NCBI GenBank assembly: GCA_910587455.1
Contig: CAJULK010000001.1
Location: 141,603-205,602, forward strand
Reading direction: 5' to 3'
Source of the DNA: an uncultured Christensenellaceae bacterium
GTDB taxonomy: Bacteria; Bacillota; Clostridia; Christensenellales; Pumilibacteraceae
Length of the DNA stretch: 64,000 nt
Shown here: piece by piece, positions 33,324 to 42,416 of the stretch
Numbering within the stretch: the stretch's first letter is position 1
How the letters are laid out: each line of letters opens with the position of its first letter
Made by a program: the position numbers and the translations under genes
Notes under the pieces: model-generated
Seen by the model: only the letters and a program-made list of their open reading frames with translations
Database searches by the model: none
Told to the model about the DNA's origin: nothing

Positions 33324-36229
33324 CAGTCCTTATCGCCCTTTTGCGCCGACGCTTTTTTCTTTGCCGCTTTGACTTTTTTGTATTCCGCTTTTTTGGATTT
33401 TACAAACTTCCTGTCGTCCTTGGACTTGGGCGCAAACACGAGCTTCGCGGCGCGTTTTACCATGTACGGCAGAATGTGCTTGAACTTATCCTCGGCGACG
33501 ACCATCTTGCTCGCTTCGGGGTGATCGCGCCTTAATTCTATCGCGTCGAACTTGCACTTGGTGGTACACACTCCGCAGCCTATGCATTTGTTTTGATCGA
33601 CGACGGTGACGCCGCAACCCAAACACCTGGCAGTTTCCTTTTTTATCTGTTCTTCGGTGAGCGTGCCGTGCGCGTCGGCGAACGGATCCGCTTTGTCTGC
33701 GGCTTCGTCGAATATCGCTTCCTGCCGCGACGAATTGTCGTAGCTTTCCACAAACACGTCGCGCTTGTCGAGTTCGATAAACTCGCGGCGGTTTCTGCCG
33801 ATCGTCATGTGCCCGTGCTGAACGTAGCGGTGAAGCGACTCCGCCGCCTCGTGTCCCTGCGCTATGGCGTCTATGGCAAACTTGGGTCCCGTATACACAT
33901 CGCCGCCGACGAAAATATCGGGCGCGGAAGTGCCGTAAGTGAGCTTGTCGGCTATCGGATAATTCCCCCTGCCGAGCTCCACGTTCTCGCCGTCGAGCAG
34001 CTTGCCCCACTCGACCGTCTGTCCTATAGCGAAGATCGCAAGCTCGCAATCGACAGTCATCGTATCGTCCTCGTCGTACAGAGGATCGAATCTGCCGTTC
34101 TCGTCGTACACTTCGAGACAGTTCTTAAACGTGACGCCTTCGACTTTGCCGTTCTTCGCGACGACCGCTTTGGGACCCCAGCCGCATTTTATCGTTACGC
34201 CGTCCGCTTCCGCCTCTGCGATCTCCTCTTTGGACGCGGGCATTATATCGCGGTGCTCGAGACAAAGCATAGTCACCTTTTTCGCACCGCTCCTCGCCGC
34301 GACGCGCGCCGCGTCGATAGCGACGTTGCCGCCGCCCACAACGACGACGCTGCCCGCCGTCTTCTTTTTGCCGGTGTTCGCCTGTTTAAGATACGCCACG
34401 GCGGTCGTAACGCCGTTCGCGTCGATGCCCGATATGTCGGGAAGCCGTCCGCCCTGACAGCCTATCGCTATATAAAACGCTTTATAACCTTTTTCGCGCA
34501 GTTCCGCGAGCGTAACGTCCTTACCGACCTCTACGCCGCATTTTATCTCAACGCCCATCTCGCGCATAATATCTATTTCGGCGTTGATAACGTTCTTTTC
34601 GAGTTTGTACGACGGAATTCCGTAGGTTAGCATACCGCCGGCTTTTTCGTTCTTTTCGAACACGGTCGGATAATAACCTTTCTGCGCAAGATAGAAAGCG
34701 CACGAAAGTCCCGCCGGACCGCCGCCGATAACGGCTATCTTTTCTTCCCATCTGCCCGTATTGGACGCGACAACGATGTCTGGCACGTATCTGTGTTCCG
34801 CTTCGAGGTCTTTTTCGGCGATAAACTTTTTGATTGCGTCAATCGACACCGCGCGGTCGAGCGTCCCGCGCGTGCAAGCGTCCTCGCAGCGCCTGTTGCA
34901 CACTCTGCCGCACACCGCGGGGAACGGGTTTTCTTTCTTGATAAGCGCGAGCGCTTCGCGGTATTCGCCCGCAGCCGCTTTCTTTATGTAGCCCTGAACT
35001 GCGATATGCGCGGGGCACGCCGTTTTGCACGGCGCAGTACCGCTGTCGTGACAGTTTATCCTGTTCTTGTCGCGGTAATCTTCGTCCCACATGTGCTTGC
35101 CCCATTTGATCCTATCGGGGAGCGGCTGTTTAGGATATTTGACTTTCTTTCCGTCGGCACGGCAAAGTTTCTGCCCGAGCTTGAGCGCCCCCGCCGGACA
35201 GTATTCGACGCATTGTCCGCACGCTACGCATTTATCGTTTGCCACGTGCGCGCGGTACGCCGAAGCCGACATGTTGGGGGTATTGAAAAGCTGCGAAGTG
35301 CGCAGCGCATTGCATATGTTGACGTTGCAGTTGCAGATTGCGAAAATCTTGCCCTCGCCGTCGATATTCGTCACCTGATGAACAAAGCCGTTATCCTCGG
35401 CGCGCTTTAATATCTCCATCGCCTCGTCGTACGTTATATCGCGGCCTCTGCCCGTTTCACGGCAGTAGTCAGCCATATCGCCCACGCCGATACACCAATC
35501 CTCGCAACTGTCGGCGCAGCCCTCGTCGAGCTTTTTGCGCCCGTAACGGCACGAACAAATAGACGCGCCGAGGTGCCCTTCGTAACGCTTGAGCCAATAG
35601 GAAATGTGCTCGATATCCATGGTTTCGTTCTGCATGGATATCGCCTTTTCGACGGGTATAACGTGCATGCCTATGCCCGCGCCGCCCGGCGGCACCATTG
35701 CCGTAACGTGCTCGAGCGGCAAAAAAGTCATGCGCTCGAAAAACATCGCGAGCTCGGGATGTTTATCCATGAGCTGCTTGTTCATATTTGTGTATTCCGC
35801 CGAACCTGGGACGAACAGCGGCACCCAATAGTGCCTGTCGCCGCGTTCGAACGTCGCGCCCGCTTCGGGTCCGTCTTTCGTGTATTTGTCGCCGAAGTCG
35901 TACTCGAGCATGCCGAGGTACGACAGCTTATCCACCGTCGCGTCGAACGTTTCCGTATCGAGCCCCGACATGGTTTTTAGCTCGGCGTACGGGTACTTTT
36001 TGCGAGTTTTCATAATGAGCAGAAGATCGAGCGAGCGTTCGCGCTCGTCCGCCGTCATTTCGTCCTCGAATATGCACGCGAATCCCCAATACTCGGGATC
36101 GGCGGTTTTTATGCCTTTGATCTTGCCGGGCAGTCTGTCTGTGACTCGCCGTACATACTTCAACAGTTTAGGATTGGGCGCTTGGTCGCGCATGTGCGCG
36201 GGTATGTACTTATCGCTCATTTCGGGCAT
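33323..36229 (-). CDS. Multi-cluster Fe-S flavoprotein with GltD-like core
   Basis: 968 residues. 1-130: winged-helix-like start (MSGLDTETFDATVDKLSYL). 225-306: cysteine groups C225/C227/C238/C242/C246 and C299/C301/C306. 334-344: a ferredoxin motif CVACGQCVEYC. 393-452: the Fe-S N-terminal domain of glutamate synthase small subunits (PFPAVCGRVCNRRCEDAC). 499-870: FAD site (VIGGGPAGLSC) and NAD(P) site (VVVGGGNVAIDAAR). Near 895-925: a last ferredoxin motif CIGCGVCTTKC, then a Lys-rich tail. It should move electrons between NAD(P)H, FAD and several Fe-S clusters; the partner is unknown. Lying between hypB and hypA implies a link with nickel or hydrogen metabolism. AAAGGAAAGG precedes the ATG. 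Confidence 0.85.
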   Translation of the reverse strand: MPEMSDKYIPAHMRDQAPNPKLLKYVRRVTDRLPGKIKGIKTADPEYWGFACIFEDEMTADERERSLDLLLIMKTRKKYPYAELKTMSGLDTETFDATVDKLSYLGMLEYDFGDKYTKDGPEAGATFERGDRHYWVPLFVPGSAEYTNMNKQLMDKHPELAMFFERMTFLPLEHVTAMVPPGGAGIGMHVIPVEKAISMQNETMDIEHISYWLKRYEGHLGASICSCRYGRKKLDEGCADSCEDWCIGVGDMADYCRETGRGRDITYDEAMEILKRAEDNGFVHQVTNIDGEGKIFAICNCNVNICNALRTSQLFNTPNMSASAYRAHVANDKCVACGQCVEYCPAGALKLGQKLCRADGKKVKYPKQPLPDRIKWGKHMWDEDYRDKNRINCHDSGTAPCKTACPAHIAVQGYIKKAAAGEYREALALIKKENPFPAVCGRVCNRRCEDACTRGTLDRAVSIDAIKKFIAEKDLEAEHRYVPDIVVASNTGRWEEKIAVIGGGPAGLSCAFYLAQKGYYPTVFEKNEKAGGMLTYGIPSYKLEKNVINAEIDIMREMGVEIKCGVEVGKDVTLAELREKGYKAFYIAIGCQGGRLPDISGIDANGVTTAVAYLKQANTGKKKTAGSVVVVGGGNVAIDAARVAARSGAKKVTMLCLEHRDIMPASKEEIAEAEADGVTIKCGWGPKAVVAKNGKVEGVTFKNCLEVYDENGRFDPLYDEDDTMTVDCELAIFAIGQTVEWGKLLDGENVELGRGNYPIADKLTYGTSAPDIFVGGDVYTGPKFAIDAIAQGHEAAESLHRYVQHGHMTIGRNRREFIELDKRDVFVESYDNSSRQEAIFDEAADKADPFADAHGTLTEEQIKKETARCLGCGVTVVDQNKCIGCGVCTTKCKFDAIELRRDHPEASKMVVAEDKFKHILPYMVKRAAKLVFAPKSKDDRKFVKSKKAEYKKVKAAKKKASAQKGDKD

Positions 36230-36265
36230 AATCGTTTATCCTTTCCTTTCGGGTAGTGTTGTTTT

Positions 36266-36940
36266 TTACAGTGCTTTCTGCGCCGACACCTTTCGGACGA
36301 TCCAATCGGCGAACTTATCTATCCCCTCGCCCGTCTTGGCGCATACGGGGATCACCTCTGCATTCTTATTGCGCATGGCAATGTACTCTTTGCACTTTTC
36401 GAGATCGAAATCGAAGTACGGCATAACGTCGGTCTTGTTTATAAGAACGAGATCGCACACCGTGAACATGAGCGGATATTTGAGCGGTTTGTCGTGTCCT
36501 TCGGGGACTGACAGTATCATACAGTTCGCCGAAGCGCCCGTGTCGAACTCGGCGGGACAAACGAGATTGCCCACGTTTTCGAGTATTGCGAGATCGACTT
36601 CCCGAAGATCGAGTCCGTCAAGCCCCTGCCGCGTCATTTCCGCGTCGAGATGACACATTCCGCCCGTATGAAGCTGCACCGACTTTACTCCTGTAGCTTG
36701 CGCGATCTTTACGGCGTCCACGTCCGAGTCTATATCCGCTTCCATTACGGCTATGCCGAGTTTGGATTTGAGCGCGTTTATCGTGCGTATGAGCGTCGTC
36801 GTTTTTCCGCTGCCGGGCGCGGACATCACGTTAAGAAGAAACACGCCCTTTGACTTAAGCTCGGCGCGCAATCTGTCGGCGTCCCTGTCGTTGTCCTCGA
36901 AAACGCTCTTTTTTATCTCTATTACACGTACTTTGTCCAT
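36266..36940 (-). CDS. hypB: Nickel-inserting GTPase HypB
   Basis: A SIMIBI-class GTPase that hands nickel to an apo-metalloenzyme with HypA. 224 residues: P-loop APGSGKTT (41-48), metal site C96-H97 and C128 (NVGNLVCPAEFD), and the guanine motif NKTD. The N-terminus lacks the His-rich nickel-storage stretch and the CCxxC seen in many HypB, so only the GTPase-core metal site remains. GGCGGTGAT lies upstream. First gene of the hypB-flavoprotein-hypA unit, 36 nt before the next gene. Confidence 0.95.
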   Translation of the reverse strand: MDKVRVIEIKKSVFEDNDRDADRLRAELKSKGVFLLNVMSAPGSGKTTTLIRTINALKSKLGIAVMEADIDSDVDAVKIAQATGVKSVQLHTGGMCHLDAEMTRQGLDGLDLREVDLAILENVGNLVCPAEFDTGASANCMILSVPEGHDKPLKYPLMFTVCDLVLINKTDVMPYFDFDLEKCKEYIAMRNKNAEVIPVCAKTGEGIDKFADWIVRKVSAQKAL

Positions 36941-36967
36941 TTATCACCGCCTGTATTATATGCCGCA

Positions 36968-36996
36968 ATTTTATCATATATTTTGCGTGATGTCAA
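36968..36996 (-). promoter_or_regulatory. Promoter of the hypB operon
   Basis: Minus-strand TTGACA (36991-36996), 17-nt spacer, TAAAAT (36968-36973) with TGA extension. Leader of about 20 nt with a ribosome site. Confidence 0.75.
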
Positions 36997-37003
36997 TACT
37001 GTT

Positions 37004-37387
37004 TCACAGATCGGACTGCCGTCTGTCTTTGAATACGAGTACGTCCGCAAGCTCGACGCCCGCAAGCTCGCAGTAAAACAGCAGATCGTCGAGCGGAGGA
37101 CGGGACACGCCCGTTTCCCAATTGTTTATAAGATTTTCGCTCACGTCGAAAACGTTGCCGAGTTCGCGCCGACTGATATTTTTGTCCATGTTTTCCACTC
37201 GGCACTCACGGCAGTTCATATCGCAAGGCGTTTTGTCCTCATCCCATTGTGCGAGCGTGTTTCGCGTGCCGAACACGGTGTTGCAAAGACAGGCATATCG
37301 CCTAAGCGCGATATTCTCCGTCCTAAGCCGCGCGAGGTTTTCGCCTGTCGCAACCCAATCTATCTCGTTTTTCTTCTTAAGTTCCAC
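37004..37387 (-). CDS. XRE-type regulator with cysteine-rich insertion
   Basis: 127 residues starting at GTG. The first HTH helix (ENLARLRTENI) is separated from the rest (ISRRELGNVFDVSENLINNWETG) by about 45 residues holding CLC (33, 35) and CDMNCREC (55, 59, 62); Cys106 follows. Five clustered cysteines could bind a metal or Fe-S cluster. TATAAT ends 9 nt before the GTG, and no other start codon fits, so the mRNA is nearly leaderless. It ends 8 nt before the -35 of the hypB promoter on the same strand, so it could read into or regulate that operon. Link to hyp is inference. Confidence 0.8.
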   Translation of the reverse strand: MELKKKNEIDWVATGENLARLRTENIALRRYACLCNTVFGTRNTLAQWDEDKTPCDMNCRECRVENMDKNISRRELGNVFDVSENLINNWETGVSRPPLDDLLFYCELAGVELADVLVFKDRRQSDL

Positions 37388-37396
37388 AACGGTAAC

Positions 37397-37425
37397 ATTA
37401 TACCACAACCGTAAACAAATTGCAA
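37397..37425 (-). promoter_or_regulatory. Promoter of the cysteine-bearing XRE gene
   Basis: Minus-strand TTGCAA (37420-37425), 17-nt spacer ending TGG, TATAAT (37397-37402). Confidence 0.78.
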
Positions 37426-37450
37426 TATTCAATGCGAAAAATACGCAAAA

Positions 37451-37493
37451 ACGCCGCGGCTGCAACAAAAACACGATGTCACGGTCGCGGCGT
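37451..37493 (-). terminator. Terminator of the GH30/ABC operon
   Basis: ACGCCGCG (37451-37458) pairs with CGCGGCGT (37486-37493) across a 27-nt loop; the minus strand continues with TTTTTGCG. It follows the last gene by 19 nt. Confidence 0.7.
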
Positions 37494-37511
37494 CCGAAAT
37501 ATTTCCGTTTT

Positions 37512-37955
37512 TCAGTTTTCTTCGTTTTTGTCGAGATAGCCAGCGCGGTATGCGCAAACCGCATAGACGATCGAGATCCCCAGCCACAAAAGTCCGCCGC
37601 ACATCATTATCAGCGCAAAGCCCAAATCGCTCGATTTGGAAAAAACATACTCGCCCGTGCCATTCTTTTGAACGTATACATTCATCGTCATACCGACCTT
37701 ACACCTGCCAAGGTCGCCTATATACGACGCGTTTTCGTATTTTTTGCCGTCGCGCTCATAACTTACAAGCACTTTTACGGTAACGTCCGATCCGTCGAGA
37801 TCGCCGGTCTCGCAAGCGGTGACGGTGGCGGAAACTTTGACGAACCCCGCGTCGCGAACGGCTTGCGTTACCGTCCAAATGCCCCCGCCGATAATGACCG
37901 CCGCCGAAAGCGCGATCATGACCGCTATGAGCGTTTTTCTGCCGCGCGCGGTCAT
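37512..37955 (-). CDS. Small membrane protein, DUF3592-like
   Basis: 147 residues: hydrophobic segment at 9-30, an extracytoplasmic beta-rich part with YERDGKKYENASYIGD and GMTMNVYVQKNGTGEYV, then a second hydrophobic segment at 113-135. This order is that of DUF3592 proteins, whose role is unknown. It overlaps the GH30 stop by ATGA and is the last gene of the sugar-utilisation operon. Confidence 0.75.
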   Translation of the reverse strand: MTARGRKTLIAVMIALSAAVIIGGGIWTVTQAVRDAGFVKVSATVTACETGDLDGSDVTVKVLVSYERDGKKYENASYIGDLGRCKVGMTMNVYVQKNGTGEYVFSKSSDLGFALIMMCGGLLWLGISIVYAVCAYRAGYLDKNEEN

Positions 37956-39310
37956 TTGCCGTCGGCGACAAGCGTAGCGATGGCATGTGGGCGTATCACG
38001 AACCGCGTGCTCTCGCCGTCGATGTCGAGCACTATTTCACGCCTGCGACTCGATGTGTTTTCTATAACGATTATTTTGCTGCCGTCGGGATTTTGATACG
38101 CTACGGTATAAAGCTGTTTGTCGCAGTCGTTGCCGCAATAAAGCCGAACCGCACCCTCTTTGATGAATTTGGAAAAATGCCCTATGTAGTAATAGGACGA
38201 CATGTACAGCACTTCGCCCGTCCTTTTGTCTATCATGATAGGCGCTTCGCAAAAGTTTTTCACATACGTAGGTCCGCCCTCTTCGTCGAGATACATATTC
38301 CAGTCTATCCAGCCCTGCGAATAGTTGTTGAAGTCGTTTATAATGTTTTTCGCATAGCGTTCGCCGTGCTCCCACTCGCCCGCATACTGACGTTCGCCCG
38401 TAGTGGAATCGCACGCAAGCTCGACGCAGCACTCGGTCAGAAGAAGAGCCTTTTCGGGGCAAATCGCGTGCACCGTCGAAAGATTGTCGCTCTTGGGACA
38501 GCAATACCAATGATAGCCTATTCCCCAGACAAGATCTCTCACGCCCTCTACCGCAAACGATTCGAGCACGCGCCTGACGACGGCGTCACGGTTATGATCC
38601 CAAAGTATTATTTTTGTATCGTCGAGCCCGTGCGCGACGAGCGACGGATACAGATGATCGCGTATAAACTCCGCTTCTTCGGTCGCGGTGTATATGCACG
38701 ATTCCCAGCGCTGAACGGCTTCCGGTTCGTTCTGCACGGTCATTGCGTCTATTCGTATGCCGCGTTTTTTCATCTCCTCTATGAATCGGCAAAAATATTC
38801 CGCCCACGGTTTTTTGTATTCGTCGAGAAGTTTTCCGCCGTGCTGCAATTCGTTATTATCTTTCATGAACGCCGGCGGGCTCCAAGTGGAAAGCACGGTA
38901 AAAAATCCGCCGCTCGCCGCTTCACATTCCTTATAGAAATCGAACCGCGCAGCGTCCCACGACACGTCGAACGTTTCGAGCGCAGCGTCGCCGTCCGCTA
39001 TGTACACTCTCGGCCGCGGACAGAAATCGGTGCTGTGCATGGGCAGTCGCGCAAGGTTGTAGCATAATCCGTCCTTTGAAAAGTATGCGTCTATGACTTG
39101 TTTGCGCTTGTCGGGCGGAAGCACGGACACGGCTATCATGGCGGCTTCGGTAAACGCGCCGCCGAAGCCCATGTGCGTCTGAAAACGCTGCGACGAATCG
39201 ACCACGACGTTATAGCTCTTGCAATTGCCCGCGGTGCGCGGCTGACTGCGCAGAATCGACTTTGCGAATCTGACGTTGCTTGATTTTTGAGTGACGTATG
39301 CGGTTATCAT
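37952..39310 (-). CDS. Cytoplasmic GH30 glycoside hydrolase
   Basis: 452 residues, no signal peptide. A clan GH-A barrel of family GH30: GFGGAFTEAA (48-57), STWSPPAFMK (141-150), acid/base Glu195 in TVQNEPEA, nucleophile Glu293 in LLLTECCVEL, and a C-terminal beta-sandwich usual for GH30. Family members cleave beta-glucosylceramide, beta-1,6-glucan or xylan; the substrate here is unknown. The ATG at 39310 is backed by GAGG and overlaps the upstream stop as ATGA. It likely finishes oligosaccharides imported by the ABC system. Confidence 0.93.
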   Translation of the reverse strand: MITAYVTQKSSNVRFAKSILRSQPRTAGNCKSYNVVVDSSQRFQTHMGFGGAFTEAAMIAVSVLPPDKRKQVIDAYFSKDGLCYNLARLPMHSTDFCPRPRVYIADGDAALETFDVSWDAARFDFYKECEAASGGFFTVLSTWSPPAFMKDNNELQHGGKLLDEYKKPWAEYFCRFIEEMKKRGIRIDAMTVQNEPEAVQRWESCIYTATEEAEFIRDHLYPSLVAHGLDDTKIILWDHNRDAVVRRVLESFAVEGVRDLVWGIGYHWYCCPKSDNLSTVHAICPEKALLLTECCVELACDSTTGERQYAGEWEHGERYAKNIINDFNNYSQGWIDWNMYLDEEGGPTYVKNFCEAPIMIDKRTGEVLYMSSYYYIGHFSKFIKEGAVRLYCGNDCDKQLYTVAYQNPDGSKIIVIENTSSRRREIVLDIDGESTRFVIRPHAIATLVADGK

Positions 39311-40791
39311 TGTATTGCCTCGTAGCTGATTTTGAGAAGTCCGTTGTACTCGCGGAAAATATAATTGCGGTCGCCGACTGAGTATACTTTGTTGAAATCG
39401 GCGTTGGTTATGCACTCGTCTTTTGAAAGCTCGGCATAAACGGTGCCGAACACCAATCTTATATCGTACCACTTGTCCGCTTCCGAAAGAGCTTCGCCGA
39501 GCGGCAGTTCGTACGAATAAGTTCCGTCGCCGTTATCCGCCGCTTCGGCAACGGCAAGTTTTACAATGCTTCCGCCTGTCAGAACAAGCTCGGGCGGAAC
39601 ATGCACGTTTTCCTTCAGCGAAAGCGTTACGGAAAGCGCCGCGCCGTTTTGGGTGTTCAGCGATACGCGGTAAGCCGAACAGAACTCCTCGGCATAGCGC
39701 GCAGTGTCCTCTTCGAAATAGATCTTGAGCATCGCCTCGTCGTCCGACGCGCCGTCGGGCTTCCAATCGACAATGCTGTAAATCACGCCGTCGTCGTTTA
39801 CCGTCGAAGCGCCGACGGTGTCTTTGCCGCCGAACCGCTTGGGCACGTCGGTAATTATAGCGCCGCGCCAAGCCAGACAGATATCGTACCAAAGACTCGG
39901 CTTTATAAGATCGGTACAGTCGAATTCCATAACCGCCGTGCCGCCGTTCCACTCCGCCGAACAGCCGTAAATTTCGTCGCCCGTGCCGCTCTTTACCACA
40001 AGCTGCAAGTATTCGGCTTGCGCCGCTGCGATCTCGCCGTCGGCATCGACTTTGACTTCGACTTTCAGCTTCGGTCCCGCGGTCACCGACGCAGACATGC
40101 CGACAAACTGACTTTTTATGCCTGAACCTGCCACCACGGGCGACGATATCACCGTCAACAGCCCGTTTTTGGCGGTCGTAACCGAATAGTAATATTTTTG
40201 CGCGTCGTACTTGGACTCGGGCACTATACATTCGTTGTTTATTATCGCGATGTTGCTTTCTACGACTTCCGCGGACGAGTCGAACGAGCTCTTGTCCGAA
40301 ACGTACACAGCCTTGCCCTCGGGATCGCAGAACGAACTCCACGACACGCCGTAAGTATAGTTGAAGTTGAATATCGCGCCGCCTTCGACACGCTCGTCGA
40401 GCGACGGGAACATGCTCGGCACGGTAAGCGGCAGTACCGCCTGCTTGTTTTCGCCCGTCACCCAAAGATAGTATTCTTCGTTGAGATTGAGCGAACGCGA
40501 AAACGCGAAACGCGTCTTTCCCCCGTCGGGCACGGCAGATACCTGTATAGGCGTATCGGTCGGCTTTATCCTGTCGCGCTCGGTCAAATACACGGCTACG
40601 TCGTCGCCCGAGCAGTCCGCCGAAAATTCGAAAGCGTACGAATCCACGCCCGTCTGCGTCATGACCACGTCCGAGAAAGTATATGCGTAAAACTCGCTCT
40701 CGCCGCGCCTGATCCCGCCGCAGCCGCCCGCCGCAAAAGCTATCGCGCCGAGTGCCGCCAAGCCTGCAATAACAGATAATTTACGTTTCAT
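39307..40791 (-). CDS. Unknown lipoprotein of the GH30 operon
   Basis: 494 residues. Signal peptide with lipobox AAGGC (Cys24), so lipid-anchored outside. The rest is strand-rich and seems to hold several similar domains of about 110-120 residues, each ending with a WYDI motif (LWYDICLAWRG, KWYDIRLVFGT) or its like (EYYLWVTGENK). I know no catalytic motif in it. Position between two GH30 genes suggests a glycan-binding role. AGGAG lies before the ATG. Confidence 0.8.
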   Translation of the reverse strand: MKRKLSVIAGLAALGAIAFAAGGCGGIRRGESEFYAYTFSDVVMTQTGVDSYAFEFSADCSGDDVAVYLTERDRIKPTDTPIQVSAVPDGGKTRFAFSRSLNLNEEYYLWVTGENKQAVLPLTVPSMFPSLDERVEGGAIFNFNYTYGVSWSSFCDPEGKAVYVSDKSSFDSSAEVVESNIAIINNECIVPESKYDAQKYYYSVTTAKNGLLTVISSPVVAGSGIKSQFVGMSASVTAGPKLKVEVKVDADGEIAAAQAEYLQLVVKSGTGDEIYGCSAEWNGGTAVMEFDCTDLIKPSLWYDICLAWRGAIITDVPKRFGGKDTVGASTVNDDGVIYSIVDWKPDGASDDEAMLKIYFEEDTARYAEEFCSAYRVSLNTQNGAALSVTLSLKENVHVPPELVLTGGSIVKLAVAEAADNGDGTYSYELPLGEALSEADKWYDIRLVFGTVYAELSKDECITNADFNKVYSVGDRNYIFREYNGLLKISYEAIQ

Positions 40792-40810
40792 AGCTCACTC
40801 CTTTCGCCTT

Positions 40811-42373
40811 TCAGCACACGAACGTCACTACGCTCTGCGGCAGCATATCGTAGCTTATTTTCATGCCGTCGATCACTACGTCGACGGGCGCCGTATTCGT
40901 TTCGTTTGTATTGCACACGACGGCAATGACCGCGCCGTCGTTGCGGTAGTACGACATAACGTTGAGATCGGCATACTCGGTAGTCGTCTTCAGCGCATAG
41001 CAGCTCGTTCCGTCCACGTCGTACATAAACCGCGACACCTGCGCCATTGCGTAGTAAGCGGACGACTTGGTATACTTATACACCGTTTCGCCGCGGCGCG
41101 TTATCTTGTCGAGCGAAATAACGCCGTAGCACTCGTTGCCGTGGTAGGCGGGCGTGGGCTGTCCGTCGCTCGTCAGAACGTAGTTCCAATACAGCGCGCC
41201 GCCTGCGCCGTTCCAGGCGTTGTCGTCCGCGTCCGTCTGCACGGCACACGGATTGACTACTATGTTTTTGCACGCGTACGTAAGATTGCTCGCAAAGTCG
41301 GTGCCCGCCGCACTCTCCGTGATCTCGGTTATGAGCGACGCTTTGCCGTAATCTTTGGATATCTTTTCTATGCCGTTCCTCATGCCGTACATCATATCGG
41401 GATTGAAATACCCGTCGCCGTCGTAGCCGTGAAGCCCGACCGTTGCCGAATACTTGCCCGCCGTTTCGGCGTTCTCCTCGTAGATCTGTTCGAGATATGT
41501 GTCGGCAAACGCGCCCGACGAAGAACCGTAATTGAAATCCCAGCTCACAATATCGACGGACAGTCCTGCCGCCGCCAGTTTTTTGCCGGTAAGTTCCGTA
41601 AGTTTTGCCGCTTCTACGGCGTTCATGTCCATTGTAGGATAGCTGAGCGCGCCCACGCTCGGTTCGTTCAGTAGTGTGAGCATGGAAATGTTTATGCCCT
41701 GCTTTTTGTACTCCGAAACGAACTTTACAAGGTAATCGGCGTAAACTTCGTACATATCCTCTTTGAGTCCGCCGCCGCCTACGAGCGCGCCGTTTAGCTT
41801 CATCCAAGCGGGCGCAGACCACGGGCTCGCCATGAATTTGATTTCGGGATTGACTTCGAGCACCTGTTTGAGCACGCCTATAAGCTCAACGTCGTTATCG
41901 AGATTGAATTTTTCGAGCGACGCGTCCGTTTCGCCGTCGGGCAGATCGTCGCATGTAAAATACATGTCGCCCGCGATATAATCGCTCGCGCCTACGGGAA
42001 TACGCACCACGCCGAAATTAGCCCCGTCGCGCGAAAACAGATCGTGCAAGATATCCGAACGGGTTTCCGCATCCGCCTCGGCGAGAAGATGCGCGCTCGC
42101 ATGGGTCATCGACGCGCCGTAGCCGACGTAGCTTTGATACAGCTTGTCGGTACTCACGTACACCGTCTGCCGAGTATAGTCCTCTTCTTTGAACTCCGAA
42201 AACGCGAGCGACGACTTGCGTGCGAAAAGGCTCGATTTGGTGCCCGCCGTTTCGTAGACCGACACTCTGTCGGGATGAGTGTACGATATTCCGTCGCACG
42301 CCGCAAGCCCGAGCGCCGAACACGCCATGACCGCACCGACTGCCGCAGCCGCGAATTTTTTCAATGCTTTCAT
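40811..42373 (-). CDS. Lipid-anchored GH30 glycoside hydrolase
   Basis: 520 residues. Signal peptide with lipobox LAAC (Cys26), so it acts outside the cell. GH30 motifs: GYGASMTHASA (84-94), ASPWSAPAWMK (182-192), acid/base Glu237 in LLNEPS, nucleophile probably Glu350 in LITEITES. A C-terminal beta-sandwich ends in SVVTFVC. It shares the family with the cytoplasmic enzyme encoded 1.5 kb downstream but is clearly divergent, so the two may act on the long and the short form of the same glycan. Confidence 0.93.
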   Translation of the reverse strand: MKALKKFAAAAVGAVMACSALGLAACDGISYTHPDRVSVYETAGTKSSLFARKSSLAFSEFKEEDYTRQTVYVSTDKLYQSYVGYGASMTHASAHLLAEADAETRSDILHDLFSRDGANFGVVRIPVGASDYIAGDMYFTCDDLPDGETDASLEKFNLDNDVELIGVLKQVLEVNPEIKFMASPWSAPAWMKLNGALVGGGGLKEDMYEVYADYLVKFVSEYKKQGINISMLTLLNEPSVGALSYPTMDMNAVEAAKLTELTGKKLAAAGLSVDIVSWDFNYGSSSGAFADTYLEQIYEENAETAGKYSATVGLHGYDGDGYFNPDMMYGMRNGIEKISKDYGKASLITEITESAAGTDFASNLTYACKNIVVNPCAVQTDADDNAWNGAGGALYWNYVLTSDGQPTPAYHGNECYGVISLDKITRRGETVYKYTKSSAYYAMAQVSRFMYDVDGTSCYALKTTTEYADLNVMSYYRNDGAVIAVVCNTNETNTAPVDVVIDGMKISYDMLPQSVVTFVC

Positions 42374-42416
42374 TTTTTTGATTTACCTCTCGCTTTAATG
42401 ATCGTTTGGCGGCGGA

